Below the pieces are notes generated by a model that was not told the origin of the DNA, did not search any database, and was given only the letters and a program-made list of their open reading frames with translations. DNA of 32,523 bases, taken from the NCBI RefSeq assembly GCF_003611585.1, contig NZ_RAVW01000049.1:1-32523 (forward strand). Reading direction: 5' to 3'. Numbering within the stretch: position 1 is the first letter of the stretch; each line of letters begins with the position of its first letter. The translations under genes and the position numbers were made by a program. The DNA is from Corallococcus exercitus. Its GTDB lineage: Bacteria; Myxococcota; Myxococcia; Myxococcales; Myxococcaceae. Below are positions 10,301 to 16,734 of this stretch, piece by piece.

Positions 10301-10676
10301 CCTGCGCCTGTACGGCACGGCCTTCGTGGGCAGCAACCAGTCCTCCGGCGAGGACAACCGGCAGATCCACCGCTTCGGCCTGGATGGCTCGGTGCTCTAC
10401 GACACGCTGCTGCTGGCGGCCCAGCTGCACTTCAACGACTGGGGTCCGTACGACTACCACCGCGTCTTCAACCTCACCTACCCGGTGCAGCTGGGCGGGG
10501 ACCTGTCCTACGGGTTGAAGAAGCCGGTGCTGGGCGCGGTGTCCACGCGCTTCGGTCTGCGCGGGCTGGTTCGCATGCTGAACGAGTACTCGGAAGGCCT
10601 CAACGACCGGGGCATCACCGAGGGCCTGAAGGGTCGCGAGTACGAGGTGGGCGCGTATGCCATCCTTTCTCTCTGA
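7362..10676 (+). CDS. Secreted GH2-type TIM-barrel glycosidase fused to a beta-barrel-like C-terminal half
   Basis: The start is TTG at 7362, overlapping the GH1 stop (TTGA) after a GGGAGAAGG site; it gives the clean signal peptide MKRLFLTTCLALCGTQAFA. Residues about 25-85 are a Pro/Ala/Gln-rich linker. Residues about 88-470 form a glycosidase (beta/alpha)8 domain: FPIHGVNWGY, then LLGNENN with likely acid/base Glu232, and FFSEFGADAYD with likely nucleophile Glu331. This resembles the GH2 C-terminal domain. The remaining 600 or so residues are rich in alternating aromatic/hydrophobic strands separated by Gly/Asn/Asp turns, ending YEVGAYAILSL, as expected of an outer-membrane beta-barrel. The total of 1104 residues far exceeds a plain catalytic domain. 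Catalytic class is moderately sure; membrane insertion is inferred from pattern only. Confidence 0.82.
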   Translation: MKRLFLTTCLALCGTQAFAQVSGAGAPVQSPPAAQPPSAGPVDAAAPAPVPATPEQQAPVEQQAPRAPVTPAAPAASAPSDAKRTTVTRVIHDERGFKLQVDGRDFPIHGVNWGYTPIGENYRYSLWTQPEDFIKQVLAKEMGMLRDAGFNAIRQFDDIPPVWVEYIYRNYGIYTLLNPLMGRYGHPVNGVMVVNIDYSNPEHRKAILGALAQKVEVYRDVPGVLMWLLGNENNYGLHWTSFEIEALPGHEDAARAESLYSLYGEAARTVKKRDTSHPVSIANGDLQYIDLIARHCQDLDVLGTNVYRGPTARDLFAEVKAKLNKPVFFSEFGADAYDARAGREDHVAQAEYLRTQWEQIYLEGYGQGLSGTALGGFVFQWVDGWWKHGQEANLSIHDTTATWPNGGYAADFVPGQNNMNEEWFGIAALGPPDSNGISGIQPRTAYYVLQAAFRLDPYAPTTNPDVIRDYFAGIRPSALTSGYTSSVALARTEELSAVRVSNLRLLLDSSLSRGSIATVRPNQGSADHTESIFFDLALQPASGVYGRASFNVVGNVAQNRLNNLFYENRGTPSTPTAGQVPVGPGAPAREQSALDRFALYQAEFKVDRSDFALEGYYRTGHYHWGEEGDFFNLYREANYGPNLDIYHGNAPFGVVFSGKKAIDGLKIAVGPELYWGANPSVVAKYRNNVGPVNVTLVHQEDLAQGASSATASVVRERIARRTALNFQYATGKLVLDVGGLLSAPQRIGETFTYTRSADPGAASYRNSGYDVLQDKVQFLDTLGAKARLTYDMGAVRWLVQSSIRGLVADSGPEQGNIITGWSLRESGRGNHYAGQLGAALQFGVIQVSPNVLYQKPLVGPNPTIPDAYDPDSGQYYAGVRPRSVLSDAFSVLDNRETLGGELLITFDPTPGTWFWSWDRDMREDAPFAAGLDIVYRHQPTSRDAGIAILADGSTIAFGSAPVARDEWETSLRLVGNPSQRLRLYGTAFVGSNQSSGEDNRQIHRFGLDGSVLYDTLLLAAQLHFNDWGPYDYHRVFNLTYPVQLGGDLSYGLKKPVLGAVSTRFGLRGLVRMLNEYSEGLNDRGITEGLKGREYEVGAYAILSL

Positions 10677-10689
10677 GGGAACACGCATC

Positions 10690-11244
10690 ATGAGGACTGG
10701 TTTCCTGCTGGCCGCTGTCGCCGTGCTGTCCGGCTGCTACGACGACCCGACCATCATCTACGGCAGGTCGCTGGACGGGATGACCCTCACGGTCACCGAC
10801 CCGGCCATGGGCATCTACCCGAACACCTCCGTGCTGGACGACCCGAACAACCCCTTCGCGATGTCAGGGGTGGGCACGGAGACGAAGTGGCAGATCCAGT
10901 CCGGCGCGGACCCCGTGGCGGCCTACTACGCGTGGGCCACGGTGCTGGCGAACGGGCCGTACGGCGAAGCGCAGTACTACGTGGCCCTCAACCTGGCCGC
11001 CATCTACCAGCGAGGGCAGGCGGATCAGGCCAGCCTGCCGCTGACGCGGGAGATGGCGGTGAAGGCCTACCAGTCCGTGCTCGACAACTTCCCGGACGCG
11101 GTGACGTACGACGCGTCCGGCACCATCGCCTATGAGCTGGTGACGCCCGCGTACAAGGGCGTCGTGGAGCTGGGCGGCACGGTGGCGGGAGGCTGGGTGA
11201 TGGTGAAGACCTCCAGTGGTGCGGACCGGGCGGTGAAGCCATGA
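10690..11244 (+). CDS. Small lipoprotein of the glucan locus, unknown function
   Basis: The 184-residue protein starts at ATG 10690, because from there the sequence MRTGFLLAAVAVLSGC is a lipoprotein signal with lipobox LSGC (Cys16); a GAGGGA site precedes it. The mature part is Asp- and Pro-rich at first, then has helical stretches (A-Y-Y-A-W-A-T-V-L-A-N and Y-Y-V-A-L-N-L-A-A-I-Y) loosely like a tetratricopeptide-type repeat. I do not recognise the family. It lies 13 bases after the barrel glycosidase and overlaps the next lipoprotein gene by 4 bases (ATGA), so it is almost certainly made with them. A role at the outer membrane in glucan handling is inferred only from position. Confidence 0.8.
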   Translation: MRTGFLLAAVAVLSGCYDDPTIIYGRSLDGMTLTVTDPAMGIYPNTSVLDDPNNPFAMSGVGTETKWQIQSGADPVAAYYAWATVLANGPYGEAQYYVALNLAAIYQRGQADQASLPLTREMAVKAYQSVLDNFPDAVTYDASGTIAYELVTPAYKGVVELGGTVAGGWVMVKTSSGADRAVKP

Positions 11245-11915
11245 AGAAGCCAGTGTGGGGCCTGTTGCTGCTGCTCGCCGCCTGCCGCCCGGATCCGGGC
11301 CCGGCGGACTACACCGGTCAGGAGCTGCCGGACAACCTGGACCCCGACGGCGGGACGCAGCCGTCGGACCTCCTTCCGGGACCGTTCCCGTACGAGGCCG
11401 GACAGCGCCGCCTGATGGTGGGCATCTTCTACGAGGCCGGCCGCTCCGAGGCGATCGTCTTCGATGACATCGACGCCAAACTCTACCTCTACGATCAAAC
11501 CGCCTACGTGGAGTCAGACCCGGAGCACATCGAGGGCAAGTCCGCGGACCGCATTGTCTATAACGGCAAGGCGTGGCTGGGCTTGGGCGTGCACTGGATC
11601 AAGCAGACGCACAACTTCGATGCCTGGAAGACGCTTCACGTGAGCCTGAAGTCGTCCGACGCTGGCTTCGCCAACGTGAAGATCGGCATGTCCCACGGCG
11701 TGGGCGCAGGCAATGAAAAGGGCTTCCAGTTGGCGGTCTCGAAGTACGGCTGGGCGAACGACGGTGAGTGGCACCACCTGGCCATCCCCGTGGCGGACTA
11801 CGTCGCGGCGGGCCTGAAGCTCAACGACGTCTCCTCGCCGTTCACCTTCGCGGCCGAGGGTGGAACGACGGGCCAGTCCCTCCTGCTCGACAACCTGTAC
11901 TTCACCGCGAACTAG
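11241..11915 (+). CDS. Carbohydrate-binding-module-like surface lipoprotein
   Basis: The 224-residue lipoprotein has signal MKKPVWGLLLLLAAC (lipobox LAAC, Cys15). The mature region after residue about 50 reads as a jelly-roll beta-sandwich: A-W-L-G-L-G-V-H-W, T-L-H-V-S-L-K-S-S-D, G-E-W-H-H-L-A-I-P-V, and a closing S-L-L-L-D-N-L-Y-F-T. That ending is typical of galactose-binding-fold glycan modules and of the C-terminal domain of ExoP-type GH3 glucosidases. No catalytic motif is seen, so a binding role is more likely than an enzymatic one. It is the last gene of the tight operon; 220 bases with a hairpin follow before GH3. The fold call is by pattern and remains an inference. Confidence 0.8.
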   Translation: MKKPVWGLLLLLAACRPDPGPADYTGQELPDNLDPDGGTQPSDLLPGPFPYEAGQRRLMVGIFYEAGRSEAIVFDDIDAKLYLYDQTAYVESDPEHIEGKSADRIVYNGKAWLGLGVHWIKQTHNFDAWKTLHVSLKSSDAGFANVKIGMSHGVGAGNEKGFQLAVSKYGWANDGEWHHLAIPVADYVAAGLKLNDVSSPFTFAAEGGTTGQSLLLDNLYFTAN

Positions 11916-11943
11916 GCAGGAACGCAGTGCCAGGGAGGGCGGG

Positions 11944-11968
11944 CCGGCTGTCGCCGTGTGACAGCCGG
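11944..11968 (+). terminator. Perfect 9-bp hairpin after the last operon lipoprotein
   Basis: CCGGCTGTC (11944-11952) and GACAGCCGG (11960-11968) pair perfectly around a 7-base loop, 29 bases after the stop codon. No T-run follows, so it may be a pause/attenuation or mRNA-stabilising hairpin separating the nine-gene operon from GH3 rather than a strict intrinsic terminator. The rest of the 220-base gap shows no gene, only the GH3 ribosome site near its end. Confidence 0.5.
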
Positions 11969-12135
11969 AACGCCCGAGCCTTGTCCTGACGCCGCCGTCA
12001 CGCCCCCGCGTGCGGTGTCGACAGGGCAGGGCGGCAGTCACTCCAGCCGGGCAGTCCCCTTGCGTCCGCCGCGCGTCCTGGCGGTGCGTGCGAACGCGCG
12101 CGTCACGGTGTCCCTACTCAAGGAGTCCTCCCCCA

Positions 12136-15100
12136 ATGTCTGAATCCTTGCCGCAATTGTCAAGCAGGGGCGCAAGCCCATGTCTTCATGAAGCACCGCG
12201 TGTCTGGCTATTACAGGCCTTCGCGGCGGTGCTCATGGTGGTGTCCCTCCTGGGCGCTTCCGAATCCCGCGCGCAGACGAACGTCGCGCTGAACAAGACC
12301 ACCTATACCTCCTCCGCGGAGGTTCCATTCCTGGGCCAGTACGCGGTGGACGGCGACGGTGGCACGCGCTGGGCATCCGGCTTCACGGCGGATGAATGGA
12401 TCACCGTGGACCTGGGCCAGACGCGCACGATTTCGCGCGTGGTGCTCACCTGGGAGGCGGCCTACGCCACGGCGTATAGAATCCAGGTCTCCACCAACAA
12501 CACGACCTTCACCGACGCGCTGGTGGTGAACAACGGCGACGGCGCGGTGGACGACCTGTCCCTGCCGTCCGGCACCACGGGCCGCTACGTCCGCATGCAG
12601 GGCGTCACGCGCGCGCTGCCGGCGTACGGCTACTCCCTGTGGGAGCTCGCCGTCTACGAGACGGGCGGCACGCCTCCGCCCACCACCGCGGACCTGGCGA
12701 AGAACAAGCCCGCCACCGCGTCCAGCGTGGAGGCGAACGCGGCCGGGCTGCAGCCGGGCTTCGCGTTCGACGGCGACGTCAACACGCGCTGGGCCTCCGC
12801 GCAGGGCGTGGACCCGCAGTGGATCCGAGTGGACCTGGGCACGTCCCAGGTCGTGGGCAAGGTGGTGCTGGACTGGGAGGGCGCGTACGGCAAGACGTAC
12901 ACGATTGACGGCTCCAACGACGACGCCACGTGGACGACGCTCAACACGGTGACCAACGGCGCCATCGGCCGGCGGGAGATTCTGGTCTCCGGCACGTACC
13001 GTTACATCCGCATGCGCGGCACGGAGCGCGGCACGGGCTACGGCTACTCGCTGTGGTCCTTCGAGGTCTACCAGTCCGGGGGCACCACGCCGCCGCCCAC
13101 GCAGACCACCAACCAGACCATCAAGCTGAACTTCCCGGAGCTGGCGTACGCGAAGATCAACGTGTCGCCCGCGCCGCTGTCCGTGACGCCGGTGCCGGAG
13201 GAGGGCAACACCACGCCGTCCGTGCGCAACCCGCCCGGGCCCTTCACCTACCAGCTCACGTTCCCGCCCAACACGACGGTGACGTTGTCGAAGAACCAGT
13301 TCTCCCCCACGCAGCCCAACACGGACATCCGCCTGGCGGTGGTGGACGTGAACGGCGTGCAGCAGCGCGCGCAGTCCGTCACGGCGCTCGCGGTGCAGGG
13401 CGCGGACTGGAACGTCGAAATCTATTCCACGGGCAATGGCCCCACGGACCCTCGTGACCCCACCATCATCCCGGACCCGTACGTGGCGCCCGCGCCGCTG
13501 CCGGTGGCCGGAGCGTTCCGCCTGGCCGCGCCGGCCAACAACACGATGGTCACCTCGACCCGCCGCCCCACGCTGTCGTGGGCCACGGTGACGGGCGCGA
13601 CGAACTACAAGCTCTACGTCAACCTCACCCGCAACGACTACGACTGGATGGCGGCGGGCAACCTGTTGGACCGCTACACGCAGGTGGCGTCGCAGACGGG
13701 CACGTCCTTCACCTTCACGGAGGACCTGCCGGACCGCTGGACGTACAAGTGGTACGTCGTGGCCACGCTGTCGGGCGGAAGCACGTCGCGCTCGGACATC
13801 GGCAACTTCAGCGTGTACCTGCCGGTGGTGGAGACGCAGGCGGACGGCGTGAACGTCATCAACGGCTCGCGCGACCTGAACAAGAACGGGACGATTGAAC
13901 CGTACGAGGACTGGCACAACCCCATCTCCGTGCGCGTGAACGACCTCCTGGGCCGCATGACGCTGCGCGAGAAGGCGCTGCAGATGTTCTACGACGCAAA
14001 GGTGTACCCGGAGGCGGGCTTCCAGATGGGGCCCCTGTCGCCCACGGACATCCCCCTGTTCCAGAAGGCGTCCGCGGCCACGCGGCTGGGCATTCCGCAC
14101 ATCGACGCGGGTGACACCATCCACGGCTACAAGACGAGCTGGCCCACGCAGCCGGCGCTGGCCGCGTCGCGCGACCTGGACACCATCTTCGAGATGGGTG
14201 ACATCCAGCGCCGCGAGCAGCTGGCCATTGGCAGCCGCGGCACGCTGTCACCGCTGGCGGAGGTGAACACCAAGGTCCTCTATCCGCGCATCCAGGAGGG
14301 CAACGGCGAGGACGCGGACCTGGCGGCGGGCATCACCCGCGCGCTCATCGCGGGCCTCCAGGGCGGTCCGGAAGTGAATCCGTCCTCCATCTGGGTGACG
14401 ACGAAGCACTGGCCGGGCCAGGGCGCCGGCGGCGAGGCGGGCATCACCTACGACGGCACGACCATCCACTACCACATGCGTCCGTGGCACGCGGCCATCG
14501 AGGCGGGCACCAGCGGCATCATGCCGGGCTACGCGGGCAGCTGGCTCCTGGGGCCGGAGGGCTATGGCGCGGGTGACAACCCGGGCATCCTCAACTACCT
14601 GCGCAACCAGCTGAAGTACGACGGCGTCATCTGCTCGGACTGGCTGCCGTCGGGTTCGTGGGTGCGCTCCGCCACGGCGGGCTCGGACGTGATGGGCGGC
14701 GCGACGCCGTCCGCGATGGCCAACTTCGAGAACGAGGTCCCGCTCGCGCGCATCAACGACTCCGTGCGCCGCATCCTGGACCTGAAGTTCCGCCTGGGCA
14801 TCTTCGAGGACCCGTACAAGCAGGGCCCGGCGGGCACGTCCCAGTGGCACACCGCGGACAGCAAGGCGGCGGTGCGCCGCGCGTCCCAGGAGGCGATGAC
14901 GCTCCTGAAGAACGACGGCGCGCTGCCCATCCGGCTGCCGGCGGGCGGCAAGCTGGTCATCGCGGGCCCTCGCGCGGACGACATGTCCTGCATGGTGACC
15001 TGGCGTTCGGACTTCCACGGCAACGAGTTCGGCGACCCGACCATCTACGCGGCGGTGAAGGCGCGCGCGGAGGCCGCGGGGCTCACGGTCTACAAGGACA

Positions 15101-16635
15101 ACGCCCCCGCGGGCGTGACGCCGGACGCGGCCATCGTCGTGGTGGGCGAGAGCTACTTCACGCACGGCACGGAGTGGGACAAGGAGAAGCCGTACCTGCC
15201 GGGCGACCCGATTGGCCCGGCGCACGACGCGAAGTGGGGCGACCAGTACGGCGTCATCAACAGCTTCAAGTCGCGGGGCATCCCCACGACGGTGGTGGTG
15301 ATCAGCCCCCGGCCCTACGTGCTGACGAACGTGGTGCCCCTCTCCAATGCGCTGATGCTGGCCTACCGCCCCGGCGACATGGGCGGCTACGCGGTGGCGG
15401 ACGTGCTGTTCGGTGACGTGCTGCCGCGCGGCAAGACGCCATGGCAGCTGCCGCGCAGCATGAGCCAGATTGGCACGGACGTGGAGAGCGGCCAGCTGGA
15501 GAAGTGGGACCTGCCGTTCGACCTGGGCGCGACGGACGCGGAGCGCGCGGCCATCCGCCAGAAGATCGCGGCGGGCCAGCCGGTGCCTCCTACGTACGGC
15601 AACCCGCTGTACCAGTACGGCTCCGGCATCCAGGGCTTCGGCCTGACGGACGCGACAGCGCCGGTGGCGTTCAACCTGCTGACACCGTCGAACAACCTGG
15701 TGATCACGGGCACGCGTCCGGCGTTCACCTGGTCGGCGAGCAGCGATCCGCAGACGGGCATCCAGCGCTACGAGGTGTTCCTGGACGGCGGCGCGATGCC
15801 GGTGGCCATCACCAAGACGCCGTCGGCGGCGCTGGACGGGCTGAAGCTGGCGAACGGGACGCACACCTGGTTCGTGAAGGCGTTCAACTGGGCGAACGGC
15901 GTGACGCAGTCCGCGACGTTCACCTTCACGCTGAACGACACGACGCCGCCGTCGGCCTTCGCGGCGCTGTCGCCGTCGGCCGGGCAGTCGGTGCCGGGCA
16001 CGTCCACGCGCTTCATCTGGGAGCAGACGACGGACGTGGGCGCGGGCGTGGCGGAGTACGTCCTCATCGTGGACGGCACGGACCGCACGCCCTCCATCCT
16101 GCGCAGCACGCCGGTGGCGGCGGGCACGAACCTGGCGCGGGGCAAGAACGCCTACGCCAGCTCCGTGGAGTTCGGCAGCGCGAACGACGCGGTGGACGGC
16201 AGCCTGACCACGCGTTGGTCGAGCGTGGGCACGGCGACGACGGGTGACACCGACTCCATCACGGTCGACCTGGGGGCCATCTACTCCCTCAAGCGCATCG
16301 TGCTGAACTGGGAGGCCGCGTACGGCCGCCGGTACGTGCTGGAGGCGTCGCTGGACGGCTCCACCAACTGGACGGCGCTGAAGACGGTGGATACCGGCGA
16401 CGGTGGCATCGACGACTGGACGGTGGCCGGCGTGGGCCGCTACGTGCGCATGCGCGGCGTGCAGCGCGCGACGGCGTACGGCTACTCGCTGTGGGAGTTC
16501 GAGGTGTACGGCGTGGGCACGGAGCAGACCACGCTGAACGGGCTGGCCACGGGGACGCACACGTGGCGCGTTCGCGCGGTGGACGGCGCGAACAACACCA
16601 CGCTGTCGTCGGGACCCATCACCTTCACGAAGTAG
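12136..16635 (+). CDS. Secreted multidomain GH3 beta-glucosidase with three discoidin (F5/8 C) domains
   Basis: This is a 1499-residue enzyme. ATG 12136 is chosen for the AAGGAG site at 12119-12124; the export signal is the hydrophobic run near residues 23-43, ending around SRAQ. Discoidin-type domains lie at about 48-175 and 186-315, each with a VDLG core and a YGYSLWE/F ending. An unassigned beta region (325-455) and an Fn3-like domain (456-560) follow. The GH3 catalytic part starts near 577 with a DLNKNGTIEPYEDW calcium-type loop, contains KHWPGQG, and has its nucleophile Asp835 in VICSDW; the GH3 C-domain runs about 912-1169. Two Fn3/Ig-like repeats close the protein, the last split by a third discoidin domain (about 1335-1460). 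It should release glucose from beta-glucans outside the cell while anchored to polysaccharide. Confidence 0.93.
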   Translation: MSESLPQLSSRGASPCLHEAPRVWLLQAFAAVLMVVSLLGASESRAQTNVALNKTTYTSSAEVPFLGQYAVDGDGGTRWASGFTADEWITVDLGQTRTISRVVLTWEAAYATAYRIQVSTNNTTFTDALVVNNGDGAVDDLSLPSGTTGRYVRMQGVTRALPAYGYSLWELAVYETGGTPPPTTADLAKNKPATASSVEANAAGLQPGFAFDGDVNTRWASAQGVDPQWIRVDLGTSQVVGKVVLDWEGAYGKTYTIDGSNDDATWTTLNTVTNGAIGRREILVSGTYRYIRMRGTERGTGYGYSLWSFEVYQSGGTTPPPTQTTNQTIKLNFPELAYAKINVSPAPLSVTPVPEEGNTTPSVRNPPGPFTYQLTFPPNTTVTLSKNQFSPTQPNTDIRLAVVDVNGVQQRAQSVTALAVQGADWNVEIYSTGNGPTDPRDPTIIPDPYVAPAPLPVAGAFRLAAPANNTMVTSTRRPTLSWATVTGATNYKLYVNLTRNDYDWMAAGNLLDRYTQVASQTGTSFTFTEDLPDRWTYKWYVVATLSGGSTSRSDIGNFSVYLPVVETQADGVNVINGSRDLNKNGTIEPYEDWHNPISVRVNDLLGRMTLREKALQMFYDAKVYPEAGFQMGPLSPTDIPLFQKASAATRLGIPHIDAGDTIHGYKTSWPTQPALAASRDLDTIFEMGDIQRREQLAIGSRGTLSPLAEVNTKVLYPRIQEGNGEDADLAAGITRALIAGLQGGPEVNPSSIWVTTKHWPGQGAGGEAGITYDGTTIHYHMRPWHAAIEAGTSGIMPGYAGSWLLGPEGYGAGDNPGILNYLRNQLKYDGVICSDWLPSGSWVRSATAGSDVMGGATPSAMANFENEVPLARINDSVRRILDLKFRLGIFEDPYKQGPAGTSQWHTADSKAAVRRASQEAMTLLKNDGALPIRLPAGGKLVIAGPRADDMSCMVTWRSDFHGNEFGDPTIYAAVKARAEAAGLTVYKDNAPAGVTPDAAIVVVGESYFTHGTEWDKEKPYLPGDPIGPAHDAKWGDQYGVINSFKSRGIPTTVVVISPRPYVLTNVVPLSNALMLAYRPGDMGGYAVADVLFGDVLPRGKTPWQLPRSMSQIGTDVESGQLEKWDLPFDLGATDAERAAIRQKIAAGQPVPPTYGNPLYQYGSGIQGFGLTDATAPVAFNLLTPSNNLVITGTRPAFTWSASSDPQTGIQRYEVFLDGGAMPVAITKTPSAALDGLKLANGTHTWFVKAFNWANGVTQSATFTFTLNDTTPPSAFAALSPSAGQSVPGTSTRFIWEQTTDVGAGVAEYVLIVDGTDRTPSILRSTPVAAGTNLARGKNAYASSVEFGSANDAVDGSLTTRWSSVGTATTGDTDSITVDLGAIYSLKRIVLNWEAAYGRRYVLEASLDGSTNWTALKTVDTGDGGIDDWTVAGVGRYVRMRGVQRATAYGYSLWEFEVYGVGTEQTTLNGLATGTHTWRVRAVDGANNTTLSSGPITFTK

Positions 16636-16656
16636 GGTGAGGGCTTGAGGTGAGGG

Positions 16657-16694
16657 GAGGGGCGGCCGGAGCCATGGCCGCCCCTCTTTCTTTT
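16657..16694 (+). terminator. Intrinsic terminator after GH3
   Basis: GAGGGGCGGCC (16657-16667) and GGCCGCCCCTC (16676-16686) form a perfect 11-bp stem with an 8-base loop, followed directly by TTTCTTTT. It begins 21 bases after the GH3 stop. This is the clearest intrinsic terminator in the window and ends the glucan locus. Confidence 0.88.
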
Positions 16695-16734
16695 ACGGAC
16701 GACCCGACCGGGCGCACGGGTCCGTATCCAGGCC

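Noticed and set aside
7449-10691. Very long open frame on the minus strand opposite the barrel glycosidase
   Set aside because: It mirrors the plus-strand gene in a very GC-rich genome where stop codons are rare; the product is Arg/His/Val-rich low complexity with no motif, while the plus strand has a signal peptide and catalytic motifs.
14248-16560. Long minus-strand open frame opposite GH3
   Set aside because: Arg/Ala/His-rich antisense shadow without recognisable domain or ribosome site; the GH3 frame explains the region.
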